This document shows positions 23,189 to 36,300 of a stretch of 64,000 bases of DNA, piece after piece. This DNA comes from Symbiodinium natans (taxonomy: Eukaryota; Sar; Dinophyceae; Suessiales; Symbiodiniaceae). Under the pieces are notes generated by a model, which saw only the letters and a program-made list of their open reading frames with translations, ran no database searches and was not told where the DNA came from. Location of the stretch: assembly GCA_905221605.1 (NCBI GenBank), contig CAJNDS010002354.1, positions 363,254 through 427,253 on the forward strand, given 5' to 3'. Position 1 is the stretch's first letter; every line of letters starts with the position of its first letter. Position numbers and translations under genes: made by a program.

Positions 23189-25070
23189 TCCTGCCAACAT
23201 CTCCGAGGAGGAGGCCCTTCGCTCCCTCGGAGTCCTGGGAGTTGGGTTCGCTCGGAAACGAGGATTCCGTTTTGACAGCCAAACCCAGAAGTGCCTCAGG
23301 TGTTGGTCGGCCGCAAAGTCGATGAGCCGGTGGAGTTGCATACCAGCTTCCCGTGGCGAGTGTCTCAGTGTCTCATGTTTTTGGATGGTTTGGGTCCTGC
23401 TCTGAATGCCAGCATCGGTTGATGGCCACGTGACCCTAGGCACCTCCCGAACATCGTGTGTGATGTGCAGAGCTATCTCACTGCGGCTATGCAAGATTTG
23501 GACCCAAAGGTTTTTGCTTTTGGATCTGCAGCCTTGAAGCTTGAGGAGCGCACCTTAATTCAGGTTGCCTGTACCGTGAATTCCAGCATAAGAGCTTTTC
23601 GAGCCACGTGCTCGTCGGACGAACCCCGAAAAGTTCCATGAGTACCATTCTTACCCTCTGTTCTTGCCTGGGTGGGAATGAAACCCGGATATGCCGGCTC
23701 CTTAATTAGAGCTAGAACCCTGATTTGTCGATCTGCAGCGCTCAGGTGCAGGACTTTGCTCGACTACGGGCCGTTTGCCCAGGGCAAGCACAGACTGAGG
23801 CGCGAGTTTCAATTCGAAATCAGGGTGTTGGGTGCCTTTATAGTGAGAAACACGGGTATCAGGCATGTGCAGGTTCCGGGCTCGTGTCGCCTGCTGTGCA
23901 CCGGGTTAGTCCGTCTTTCGTGTGGAGGAGCTCGTTGATCACATCGTGGATCTGATACAGCCAGAAAGGCCCTGCCAGTTTCAAGACAGGGGCTTTTTGC
24001 CGTTGGTCACATGCCATGCCCGCATGTGCTGTGTGGTTTATCTGGCCAATGTGGCAGGCCTGATACTTTCCTGGCTTACCGCGAGTTTCGCGAGGGCCCA
24101 AGCTCGCAGAGTTGCAGCCAACCGGCAGGATGCCGAGGCTCGCACCACTCTTGACCTACAGTTGGATTGCACGTACCATGCCACTGCCATGCGCTGCCCT
24201 GGCAGGGCTCCAAATTCTCTTCTGCCGTGATGCTCTTGCTTGTTGGTGGCGAGCAAACTCAACGGCAGTGCAGAGGGTCATAGCTTGGCTCCATCACCAT
24301 GCCTTGGCGGCCTCACAAGCCGGTGAGACGGAGGCCAAGCAAGCAGGCGCGCTCTGGCGAGTGGTCAACGTCCTTCTGTCGACTTGCGTAGAACATCTAC
24401 CTGACTCTGACGCAAGAGCGTTTTACGCGGAGCAAATTCTGCATTGGCTTTGTACCGACGAACTTTGCAATCTACATCGCGCCCGCCTATGCCTTTGTCT
24501 GGTTCACTGTGAGCCATTCACACACCTTAAAGGCCTTCGCAAGGAAGTGATGAAGGACCTTCTGGCAAGCTCCAATGACACTGCGGCGTTAGACAGCTGG
24601 AGCTGCCACTTGCAGGGCGTTGCTCGTGAAATTCTCTGGAGAGGAGAGTTGCAGATGCTGCTTTGGCAGTTGAACAAGTGGGCGGACAAGATGACTGAGC
24701 CAGTCCGGTCTTTCGTCCTTGCTGGTTCTTGCCGTTGATTGGAGATTTGCTCCGTGGATAATGGTCATGCCTCCGGTGGTGCGAGGCATCAAGCGCCAGG
24801 TAAAGTCCTGCGGCTGCTTCTGCTGCGCGTCAATTGCGCTCACAGGAAAGTCGGGCAGCGCGAGTGCTGAAAATGATGCAGTGCACTGCCCGTTCAGGAG
24901 CCGCAGAAGCCCGACCCCTGCACCTTTTTCGGCATGGTCATTTCACGCAAGGCGAACAAGCTGTTTGGATACCTGCGCTCATCCAAACACTTAATGCAGC
25001 TCGTTTGAGGTCCCTTAAAACAATGCTTCTTTCAATGGCCCTGGCGGGCTGTAGTGGTGCGCCAAGATAT
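23189..25070 (+). CDS. unrecognised multi-exon gene, alpha-helical product
   Basis: A series of exon-like plus-strand segments in different frames, most ending or starting at AG|G-type sites: 23189 to about 23290 (ISEEEALRSLGVLGVGFARK), 23302-23408 (VDEPVELHTSFPWRV...FLDGLGPALN), 23470-23572 (SYLTAAMQDLDPKVFAFGSA), about 23750-23795, about 23921-24000 (EELVDHIVDLIQPERP), about 24080-24155, about 24230-24720 (longest, helical, e.g. ARAFYAEQILHWLCTDEL and GELQMLLWQLNKWADKM) and about 24855-25070 (GEQAVWIPALIQTLNAARLR). The peptides look like one helical-repeat protein, but I recognise no family. Some frame changes could be frameshifts in a decaying gene instead of introns. It may continue to about 25640 (FRDPLSFMEEALLRDETLIY). 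Part of the last exon is duplicated at 16979-17060. Confidence 0.45.
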
Positions 25071-25681
25071 CCCTGCTTCGGAGCCAGGGTTTTCCAGACA
25101 GGCTTTGGGGAGCTCAGCATCATTGTACATTGTACATGCTGCGCTTTCCTGATAAAGGCTATTCAGACTGAGAAGTTGACAACAGCACCACCATCAGCCC
25201 GGTGACTTCACCTGCTGGATTCCTAAAGCTCTACTGGTGCAGAGCTTCCTTGCACCTCGAACTTCAGGATGGAATCTGCTCTCTCTTGTACATTGTGGTA
25301 GCTAGAGCAAGACCTGTTAGCTTTGTACTAAATGATGCTTGTTAAATCCTGGTCTGCGCAGCTTGTTGGGCTTGTAAGCAACCTCATGTGCTCCATAGCT
25401 GTCAGCATGTGGGCGAACATGTGGGCGTTCATGCGGTTGCGTCGTTCCGACCGATGCTCCTCCACTTCACAGCGCATGCTCAGCTGTTCCCGGACGTGGC
25501 ATGGGCTCAACAGGACTGGCGCAAAGCTTCGTCACAAAGCAGTGGGCCAGTAGGTTCAGGGAGCTCAAGCTACCACACACGTTCCGAGATCCCTTGTCCT
25601 TCATGGAGGAGGCACTTCTCCGAGACGAAACGCTCATATACAAAGCAGAGCAAAGCACGCCGGGTCGCTGGACGAGCCAAA

Positions 25682-25951
25682 ATGGCACCGAAAGCGAAGA
25701 CCTCTGCCAAAGCCACATCGGCACGGAGAAGTGAGAGCAGGCCGAAGCAGGGTCATTCAAACTCCCCCCGACATGCCGGAGGAAGTCCACGTGCCCGGAA
25801 ACCTTCAGAGATGGTTCACGCGTTCCCTTCTTTGAGTCACAGGCGATCAGCCAGTCCAAGTGCGACCAAGCCAGCGCCCAAAGCCAAGGGGCGTGCATCG
25901 TCCGAAGTACATGGCAGGCCTGAGGGCGGGGGGAAGTATAGCAGAGCGTGA
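25682..25951 (+). CDS. possible small basic protein or first exon
   Basis: From an ATG at 25682 the frame reads MAPKAKTSAKATSARRSESR followed by Ser/Pro/Arg/Lys-rich sequence to a stop at 25951. It is disordered-looking, with PAPKAKG-type basic repeats. It could be the N-terminal exon of the giant gene that starts within 0.8 kb, the tail of the previous gene, or noncoding GC-rich DNA. No domain is recognised. Confidence 0.25.
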   Translation: MAPKAKTSAKATSARRSESRPKQGHSNSPRHAGGSPRARKPSEMVHAFPSLSHRRSASPSATKPAPKAKGRASSEVHGRPEGGGKYSRA

Positions 25952-25954
25952 GCT

Positions 25955-26470
25955 TCCAGGGCAGAATCCCCAGCCCCAATGTGGAGAACCGTTTCAGGAA
26001 GGAAGATACAGCGGGTGCGAAGATCGCGGAGGCACGTCGTGTTGCCATGCAGTGTCCAACACCCGAACACTGAAGAGGGCGGCTAATGGCCCTCAACCCT
26101 ATCTAAGCCCGGTTCAAAGCGTATGGAAACCCCATAGGGCTTAAAGGGCTCTCGCGTGCAACCAAGGTCGAGATGCCATGTCCCGCCTGGAGAAGCAAGA
26201 CTGCCCAAGGCAGGCGTGTCGCAAGCAATCAGAGAATCGCGAATATGCTGATTGATTATGATGCCTATGATCATTAGGTATCACAATCTTTTATGATTGT
26301 GATAATAAATTTTTATAAGCATTGGTCACAATAACAACAGTGAGACGAGTTGTGATAGCAAACTAGTAGTGATGCGACAGAGTCGTGATGCCTACTACCA
26401 ACATGAAGTCCCAAACCAAAAAGGCAACAAGCCCTGACATTCGAGGGTTCGGGTGGTGTGGTGTACTTGT
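25955..26470. other. spacer upstream of the giant gene
   Basis: About 500 bp with no supported exon. The segment 26225-26400 is distinctly AT-rich (gattatgatgcctatgatca region). It probably contains the 5' region or an early intron of the giant gene. Confidence 0.4.
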
Positions 26471-26473
26471 GTA

Positions 26474-27360
26474 GCTGCGTTTGGGGCCCAACCCAGGCCT
26501 CTTCTGCGACCCCTACATCGAGAACACGAACTTGGAGGGAGGCCGCTCGTCCCAGGCCGAAGCCCAGCGCATTCGTAATTGTTCATGCAAATTCTGCTCC
26601 CCAGTACTCTCTAGGACTCAGTGCCAGTTTGAAAACGAAGAGGAGGGTAGACGAGGTTAAGCTAGGTGGATTCGTTAAAGGTGTATAGAGTTTGGATCCA
26701 GGCAGCTTCAGTATCCTCAAGTCTCCAAAGTCTTCAAAGTCAGCTCCTTCTGCTGCATCCCTGCGAGAGGCCCTGCGCCACGGGCTCAGACACAGAAGCG
26801 GCCACGAATCAACCAGAGTCATGTGCGTAGTAAGTATACATAAACTAAAAGAAAGTGTGTATATATATACAGTATATATAGGGTTTATATTACGGCTTCT
26901 GAGCGTTCAAAAGGTTTTGTTGCGTTGGTATGTCATGGCACCTGCATTGTGCTACTTGATTGGGTTCTACCGGTGTTGCAAGTTACGGGGTTGCAACGCT
27001 GCCCTGCTCGGAGTGAGCTAGGCGATGTCGTGGAGGTGGGGGAGGAGCTGTTGCGGTTCCCTTCCTTGCCCGTTGCCATGAGCAGCACCGATGTGGAGGC
27101 ACTGCGTCAGGGCCCCGGCGATCTTACAACTCAAAGGCATCCGAGCTTGGACGATAATACAGCTTGGCGACCCCCTAAAGCGCAATCCTCTAAACCCCCA
27201 AAAGTGGACCCCAAATCTTGCCAAACCCTTAGTCCTACAAACCCTAAACCGCCCGAGGTACTGCCCTCAAGCACCTGCGCGCCGCTGCGGACCGCAGCAA
27301 CGCGGGCCACGAGGCCTTCGAAACCCAGGCCCGGGCTGCACTTTTTGCAGTGTTGAGCAG
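26474..27360 (+). CDS. giant gene, N-terminal exons
   Basis: Exon 26474-26574 (after a gtgtag acceptor, before GTAATT) reads GPNPGLFCDPYIENTNLEGG and on to QAEAQRIR. A doubtful exon ends at 26829 before a textbook GTAAGT donor. Exon 27021-27136 reads DVVEVGEELLRFPSLPVAM and STDVEALRQGPGDL, with a GC donor. Exon 27272-27360 reads AAADRSNAGHEAFETQARA. The intron between the last two (27137-27271) is dominated by ccctaaa-like sequence, and the following intron opens with ggctttagggtctaggg-like sequence. Start codon not identified. Confidence 0.65.
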
Positions 27361-30300
27361 GGTTTCAAGGCTTTAGGGTCTAGGGAGTCTAGGGTCCTCT
27401 GAGAGAGGGACGTTCGCTTGAAGCATGTTCCTGTGCAGGTTCACGCCCTTATAAGGCCCCTGAAACCTCGAGCTGGGAATCCTGAGGATGGGATGCGCTG
27501 GTCCCAGCAGATGCAGCGCCTGGCTTGCACCTGCACGCTCTAACATATTATGAATATTATGCACATCTCATTGAAGTCTTCCCGTCTTCCCCGTGATGTT
27601 GACAGGAAGGAAATCTATGCCTTGGGTGCCAACCAGACTTGGATCGTGGAGGGCGGATGGCGTGGAGAGCACGGTGGCCATGCCATCATGCACCTTGGGG
27701 TGAAGAGAGTTTCTCTGTAGTGAACTTAATAAAGTATGCTGGAGTATGTGTCGGTACGTGATGAAGGTATATGATCCAGAGATGTTCCGACAGTGCCCGA
27801 GCAGCATGTTGGACGTTGTTCAGACATCCCCAGTGCTGTCTCGCAACGTCGAGGCGAGTTTTCTTTCTCTGTGCTCAACACTGGATCTGGAATTCACCAA
27901 TTTCAAGTCTGCGACCCATCAATGATGGCAATGGGAAAGGCACGTTACCGGACGAGGCCACTTGGGAGCAGTGGGTAAGCAGTTCATGCTACTGGCTATG
28001 GTGGTTTCGTGGAGGGTGACATCTCCTTTCTGCTTGCTCTTACAGGTCCTTACTAGGTCAGCGCCCGGACAACGAGCGACGTAAGGTGCGAGTTAGATGA
28101 GGGTTGTGTAAGTTTCTGCAAATGCCAAGTTAATTGTTAAGTTGACATCTCTCAGGCTTTGCCTGTCCCCGATCAAGAAGGAGCGCCTGGACCTCCCATT
28201 TTTGTATGCGCTGCTGCTTGGATCAGCCACTCTAGTCTGAGGATGCCTGAGAGGCCTATAGCGTCATCACTGGGGGTGCGTGGCGAGGGGTTTTGGGACG
28301 GGGCGCGCTAGCTGACACAAACGCCAACAAGCACCATGGAAGTCCCTGAAACTCTATGCATGGACTCTGAACTAACAGTCTCTTGACCCACGTCCAGGTT
28401 CCGCACATACTTTGTGCGCCACCGCTGTCACACTTGCGCCCAACTCTACGAAGTGCTCCTACCTCTGCTGGAAGCTGCCGAGCCCGGCATCAAAGAAGAT
28501 CGTTCTAGCATGTCCTAGCCGTAGGAATAACCCTATGGACCCTGCCACCTTTGCTGAGGAAGATGGCCAGGGCGCATGGCCAACTACTCCGCAGCGAGCG
28601 GGCACATGTCCTTTCGAAGCACTGACGATGTTTTTTTGCCTTGACAGTGTAGCAGGGTCGAGGATTCGAGGATTCGAGGTGGTGTTTGAAGGTCTTCGAG
28701 CTTGTGTGGCCGCTTGCATTGGTTCTTGCCATCCTTGCCCTGACAACTTGGCACTCCAGTTTAAGGCTATGCAAAGTGCATCTTCCTGACCCTGCGTGTT
28801 TTGCTTCGACACCTCGGGCTCGAACGTGATGCGGTGAAGAAGTGGATGCTTAACTTCCGCATCTTCTACCTGGAGAAGATGGTGGCGGACTTGCAGCAGT
28901 CCTGCCACAAGCTTACCATCAGCGACCGCATCATCTTGACCCTCGGCAGTCTTAAGCTGCCGCTGTTGGTTCCTGCTAAGCGGCTAGGTGCTAGACATGC
29001 GTGCAACGAAGGACGGTGGCCTTGAAGCAGGTGGCTCGGCGCTGCGTGCGCGAGGCCTACGCGGCCACGGCGCGAGGCCGTGTCCACGTCTGCCTACAGA
29101 AGATCTGGTTGGCCGCACCTCCCATGCCATGGCTCGGCTTCTTTGCCGCCAAGCTGGAGACAAAGGACCCACCGATGGAGTTCCCAAAGGCCTCTGGCTG
29201 CTTTCAAGGCTTTGAGCTCCTGGCAGCCAGTGCCACGATCCCTCCAGAAGTGCAGAACGCCTTTGCGGGCCCGTCAGCCACGAAGTCCACGAACCCGCAC
29301 GTGGACCTCACTGGTATTGCCTCTGCAAGTGCCTCCGGACCAAGTCTGGATGCCGTGCTGCAAGCTGCCTTGATGTGTGCTCCTTGACCTGCTTAAGAGA
29401 GCAGAGGGAGGTTAGGGAGGCTTCCAGATTTCCACAGAGAGTCTTTTAGGCAGGGATTTTTGGCAAAGTCTTGGGCCCCCTCTTCGTCCAGGATCGGCTG
29501 GAAGAGGTCTTGGGCTGCTCACACCGATCAAAGCAGCTCATCGTGGGAATCATCGATTCCCTGGTCTTCTGGGAAGGACGTGGCCTCTGGAAACAGGACC
29601 TCGGCACCCTCGACCTCGCGCAGGGCCGAGAGGCGCTCCAATTAGCTTTCAAGAAGCCGTCCTTTATAGCCATCCTTCACATTGAATTCTAACCATCCAA
29701 GCTCCTGCAATCTCCTGCATAACTTGAGAATCGAGAGTATTCAATGCTCTGTAAGATACTCAATTCCCTGAGTCGAGGTGCTCGCAGCCATCCACCACCT
29801 GGGTGCCCACTACTTGGCGGGGGTCCGGTCTACCTTCCTGGGCCGCTGCGGCAGCTCCACCGGAGTGCTGGTGCTGGCAAGCTTGCTGGAGCTCTTCGAA
29901 CATGTTCTGCTGGCCACAAGGGAGGCCAAGCTAACCCAGGCCTTGGCCAAGAGCTCCGCCGAGGCCTCGGGGGTTCTGTGGGCCCTGCGCCCCTGGCAGA
30001 AGGATGGCCGCCCTCCCGGCTTCGCGGATCTCACGGCCTGGATGCCCATCACCTCCCCAGGCATCCTAGAAGTGCGGCGTCGGATCTGCCGGCATCAGAA
30101 ACCAAGCCAACCGGGCAGCTCCCACGCCTCCATCTACATGGAGGATCCATCGGTCCTTCTCTTCGGACCTCCAGAGCATCAGGGCAGCGAGCTGTCTTCT
30201 GCAGAAGCCGTGGGGTGTGGCAAGGCCTTCACCGAGCTGGTGTCCCACCTTGTGTCCCTGCACAGTCTCAAGAAAGTGCCCAGCGATTTGCCTGAAATCG

Positions 30301-33300
30301 AGCGGCCTTATCAGGACTGGGAGGTCCAAGTGGCCTGGGCCTTCGATCGGGAGCTGGATGCTGCCTGCCCAGAGTGGGCTCAGGCTCGGGACTTGAGCAT
30401 CTTCTTCCAGATGCTTCTGGGCAGCGTGCCGGCCCTCTCCCAGTCTCCTGGCTATGAGAAGTCATATATCAAGCCTTTAAAAATGCGTAGCCTTACAAGC
30501 TCCTATTCCTGTAAGCGTGCTCTCGTAAGTTGGAAAGTGTCTGCACTCCAGGTCCCTTGAGGGGCAGGGCACGGCCCCCGCCACGGATCAGGTGCTCTCC
30601 GTGAGCAGCGTTGAGGAGTGCAGCTTCGCGCTGAGCCTCTTCAACCCACCCAGCAAGCTCACGGTGAAGGTCCTCCACAGCTGCACCATTCCCTCGCGGC
30701 ATGCCAACTTCCTCCACCCACAGCCCTCGCTCACGCATCCGAAGGTGCTTTGCCCCTCTTTGCCGTACCTTCGCTTCGGGGGAACCCTTGAGAACGAGAT
30801 CGCTTCGGCCGCCGTGCTCCCGGACTTTGACTTCTCACTGACACAGGCGCAATCAGAGGCCCTCCTGATGATCCTCAACTGCCCGGGGCTCCGCATCCCC
30901 ATGCTCCTCCAGTTCGTGGTGCCGAACCACGTCGCCCTCCTGCACCACCGCCAGTTCCAGCGGATCTTCTTCGCCTGCCTCTTCGAGCCCGGGCCCTTTC
31001 CCAAGGATGCCATGGGGGACTCCAGGGAGTCCAAGGCTGCCAAAGATGTCCATCTCGACGCCCCTTGGGCCCCGAAGCCTCCCAAAGTGGAGGCGCTGGC
31101 GCAGGCCCGACGCGGCCATGAGACCTGAGACGTGAGAGAGGGAAAGCGAGGGAGGGAGAGAGAGAGAGAGAGAGAACGTGGAAGCTCGGATAAGACAGCT
31201 GACGGAAAGAGAAGAGATAGTTAAGCAAAGCATACCGGAACGCGACTGCAATTTCACAACGAATGGCTGTTGAACGAACTATAGCTTTGCAGACTAAGAC
31301 GAAGTTTCACCAGATTCGCGGCAAACCCCGCATGCTATTCGTGTATGCCGCTGGTTGCTGTGTGTGCAGGCCCGGGTCCCTTGCGAGTCGCTTGCCGTCG
31401 AGTATGGTTGGCTGAGCACGGAGATGGCCGCAAAGCCGCAGAGGTCTTAACCAGGCTGCGCCCGTTCTTAGCCCCTTCCTTTTAATTATACATCAGGGAA
31501 AAGATCGACGTACCCTGTAAGTGCTGTACCCCTTCTTTATCTATAATACTGTATAGAGGCCTCCAACACACAGATTGCCAGGGAGAAATGCGCATGTTGC
31601 TACTTGTACAAGCCGAGCCGAGGTGACGAAGCCGCAGTTGGTTTTGCCCTTCCTGCACCAACTCTTCGATGCGGTGAAGGACTTGGGACACTGGGCTTGG
31701 AAGTCGCAGCCAAGTTTCCACCACTAGAAGATCCACATAAGCTCGATAGTATCGCTCTATAGAAGCCCCAGTAGCCGCGAACCGCCTAGGAATTGAACCG
31801 CCTGGAAGGCAGCCTCTTTTTGAGGCCCTCACTCCTGAAAGTGTGGCGACAAGAACGACATCATATTTTGCCGACATCTTCTCGCTCCGAAATTGGACCA
31901 CGTACCACTATTCCGAAAAAAGGATTGCTTCCGTTCAGCTTTGCGGTGCTCGATCTTGTAGGTGCTGACCTCGAATCTCCGTCTTGTGCGAGTTAGAGAC
32001 TATGGCCCCCATCCAACCGACGATGACCCAACATAAACAGATGTAAATCCAGATGACGCCAACTTAGCTCAGGAAATGGCAACTCCGACGGCCCGTTGGT
32101 TCAGCCCTTCCTCTTCGTCCTTCGCGTGGCTGTGCTCGTGCAGGACACCGGGCAGCCAACGTCGTTAACCTTTTCCTAGTACTGTAGCTGGTGTCCATTT
32201 TCGTGTTGATGAGCAACCGTTCCTTCTGCTGTTGATATTTGATCAGTCGCTGCAAATTTAGAATTAGGAGAACAGCCAGTTGTTGCAACAGATGGGTGAT
32301 CCAAATGCAGGCTTATTTGACCATTCAATAATCCAAATCGATGTCTTGAAAAGGCCAAACGGATCCCACAAGATGAGTCTGCAATCGGTGGCACACCGTG
32401 AAGCATCCACGATGCACGTAGTCTTGCAGACTTGTAGAGAAGTGTAGAGCTGTGGATTGGGTGACTGGGTGGGCTTCGCACTTAGGTGAACCCTCCTGGC
32501 CCTGCAAACCCGAAAGCACCCTGCAGGACTTCATAGAGACGGCGCGGTCCTCTGCCACTGGCGAGGCCCTGGCCTGTCTGGAGGAGTGCCTTACCCTTTT
32601 TTCCAGGGTCTGTTCAGTGCACCGAAGTAGTTCTCTATAAGTTCTGGTCCGGGCTGGAAGAGTTCCCGAAGTTCATGAATCTGAAGTCCTTGCCTTTCCC
32701 TTGGTTGTTTCACTGGTCAAAGAGGCTTTTTTCACCGTCCAGCCAGCACCAAGGTACTCACATGATAAGAAGTCGTTGAATATACGTATGTATGTATATA
32801 TAATCTTCCAGCATAACCTGCTAAGCGACTTTCACAGTCACATCATTCCTCACGGCTTAGAGACCGAACGCAGAGAAGCTGCACTCACCTAGAACAGACA
32901 GGCATCACTTATTTCCATCATTCCTTGCACTTCTTCCACCGCCTTGTTTGATTCATCTCTCTGTGCCTGGGTGTTTCTAAGACAGATGAAGGATGACTCT
33001 GTTGAAAGGATTCTTACCACTTGTATTGTAGCTCTGTTTCAGATAGTGCCAATTCACGCATTGACGTGGTACAGCCTTTTGATGCCAGCCTCGAACCTCA
33101 AAAACTCAGCACCATGCGGAAACATGAACATCACAGATCTTGCTGATTCGAGGGAGTGTGAGGCAGTGAGGAGGTATGGTGAGCACATGTGAGCACGTCA
33201 AAAGGGGTTCTCTATGAGAGAGGGCTGTCCTGAACAGCCTGAACCCTTCTTGCAGCATCCTTCATATCAGGAGTCGCGCGTGGCTGCAGCCCTGGTCCGT

Positions 33301-36300
33301 ACTTCGTTGGGCTCACTGCTCAGACTGCTCACATGACCCGGGGGGGTAGCCAAGGTCTTCCGCCGCTTCACGCAGAAGCTGTCGAGAAAGATCTTGGCGC
33401 GATGGATCCGCCAGGCCAACGTCTCAAAGAGCCTTGCTGCGCATTTCTTAGACTTTGCGTCAAAGGCTCCATGGCTTGGGTCCTTTTGGCATCAGCATGG
33501 CTTCGAGCAGGGACAGTAGACTGAGTACATGCTGAGCATACCGGCATGATCTGGCACGCCTCCACGATCTGTTGCACCACATGATTTGGTCTGCTTCCCC
33601 CTGCAGCTGTGCCAAGGAACTACGGTGTACTCATGCAGTGCCACGCGCACCTCGCAATGACCTTCGGTCCTGCATAGATCGGGTTGTTTGGGGGGGGTTT
33701 CTGATCGCCTCTTTTGGGGGAGCATCCTGGGCCCACTACACACCCTTCTCTCCTCGAGTCCGCCCCGAGTTTTCAGGACCGCCTGGTCGGTGTCGGAGCT
33801 CGAGCCAGACGATGTACAGAGTCTGGCAGTGGCCTCCTGCGCCTTGACCTGCTGTTCATGGGAACTTACTACCATCTTGCCTGGACAAAGAACATCTAGT
33901 CAAGACCAAGGTCTCCTCAGTATGGCTCATTATGGGTTGCTGAGCTCGACTTCCATGTACGAAGCCCAGGCACATTCAGCCTCTGGAGTGAGCAGATCGA
34001 TGCCATGGCGGATGCCGCCGGCGATGAAGCCGACGTGGTGCACGCCGTCTTCAGCACCCTTGCCAGGCATCTCGCAGCCATGAAGCTTGGGAGTTTAGGG
34101 TTTGGGGCTCAAGGATCTTTTTGTGCCGGAGGGTTGGGGTTAGGCTTACTAATTGATAAAGCTTGTTCGTGGGATATGTTAAGGGGCCCCCCCTTTGGCT
34201 TTCCTTTCCGTTGGGGTGCCTCCAAAGAACGCGAGGCAGCGTGTGGCGCTGCTCAAGGCGGTGGAGGACATCGACGCCCAAGAGCGCAACAAGTGCTTCA
34301 GCTTCATCCTGGGTGGAGCCATGGGAGCCCTAGGTTCGAATTATATGAGTCAGTAGAAGCTGAAAGGGAATTGGGCTTCTGCCCCAAAAGGTACCCCTAA
34401 ACCTGGTGGAACTTAGAGCCCCGGCTTAAGAACCGTGTGAAGCTTGAGGAGTGGATACGATGCCGGCTTTGACCTGGCGATCTGCTGAGCACATCCCCAC
34501 CGTTTGCACGCGGGTGGTGGAGACCAGCCATCCCATCCATGAGGCGACGTAGAGTAGGTTTAAGGCTTAGGGCTTAGGGGTTTAGGGGTTTAGGGTAGGT
34601 TTAAGGTTTAGGAGTTTAGGGGTTTAGGGTCGCAAGAAGAGGAAGATGCAGTATGTTTTAGGTTTTGGGGTTTAGGGTTTTCCAGACCCAGATGTGCGTT
34701 TATAGTTGCATGGTCAGCTCTCTAGGCTGGTGGAGTTCATCATCGGGCATGGACCGTCTGATTTCTGGTGCCCAAAAAGGGGACCAGCATCTAGAACACT
34801 TACTCACTAGTATGACTTGTCCTTCTAGTTCCTTTGCCCTACTCTTTCGAACACGTGGGCAAAGCTAACCAGGAGGACAAGTCGACCTGGGTGGTTCATC
34901 TGTACAGCATTCTTAAGGTCTGATAGGATCACGCCGCTGTGTAGACCCCTCGGAGAGATTTGACGGTCAAGAGTCTCTCTCGTGTTAATTCTCTCGGGTG
35001 CAGGACGACCTTGGCAAAAGCGCCCAGCGGGTGGTTCGGCTGCCCAAAGCTTCGCGGATCATCATCCGCTTCGACCCCCTGAGCCAGCTGGACACTGGGG
35101 ACTTCCTCAAGATCTACACCAAAGCCAAGGGGCCGAAGGACTCGCACAAGTTAGTGGCCGGCTTGGGGTAGTTCCTAGTGCGACCAAAGCTCCGCAGTTC
35201 TCGGCAACACGATTGCAAGTCTTCCACAGACAAAGAGCTGCCATGCAACATAATGCCGCAAACTGTGTGAAGGACCTGGTGTGGTCGGGAGGGCGCAGTG
35301 AGATCGCCCGCCGGGGGTGGCCTGGGGTCGACGCTCCAGGCGCATGTGACAATGCAGTGTTTGAGAACGGCTTAGAGGGGGTACATTGTACACAGGGGAT
35401 ACCGGAGGTTCGTGGAGTGTGTCCAAGGCTTGGTCATCGAAGGGGAGACCTTCACGATCGAGATGAGCCGGCTGATGAAGATCGGTGGTGGCGAGGAGGT
35501 CGCCTATGGCTATCGCTTGATTGCGGAAGCCGAGCTGGCGCCCAGCACAGTGAACGACATGCACCTCGCGTGCCACGCCTCGCAGTACGTTTGTGCGTCG
35601 ATTCTCTCCGAGTGCGGGGGCGACATGCAGGAGGCGCTGCAGCGCTACAAGCTCTCCGAGGCCTGCTCTACTGTATACCCAGCGCCCATCCGCTACGACA
35701 CATATATACACGTATGTATATATACCTGCCCTACAGGACCCCTGACTCTCAATCAAAAGTCGTTACGAGTAGGCCCAGACCTGAACTCAAACTCCTTTAG
35801 GTGCGCCAGAAATGGGAAGAGCTGGAGAGCCTCTCAGAGAAGCGAAAAAAGAGCCTGGGGCTGCGAAGCGGCGGCTGCTTCGTGGCAACGCAGTCCGTGG
35901 CAGCGGAGGCGGGGGATTATGTTGAGGGTAGAGGGCTTATAGGGTAAGCTCTAATGCAAGCCTTCAGGATGTTGTCCACTGTGTTGTTTGGCTTTGCTTT
36001 TTCCAGTGTGGCCCTAAACCCTCAAGTTTGCCCATGATACGTGGCCTGTACGCCCAGCGGCGAGATGCTCTTGGTATCATTGCTAAAATATTCTTGCTTT
36101 TTAGGTGAAGATTGGGCAGGATTGTTTACACAATCGGACCATTTTGTACTTCCTGTAACGAAATAAATAGAATCATATAGTGTATAGTAGTGAGGGTTTT
36201 TCAAATATCACAGAGGTACGACTTCGCATGGAATATGGGAACGGTACGAGACTTTATGCAAAGATAACGAGAATTACATGAAAAACTATGCTGGATGAAG

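Noticed and set aside
25674-25686. gagccaaaatggc, similar to the reverse complement of the dinoflagellate spliced leader
   Set aside because: Only about 13 bases match and the orientation is opposite to the gene; most likely chance around an ATGGC start.
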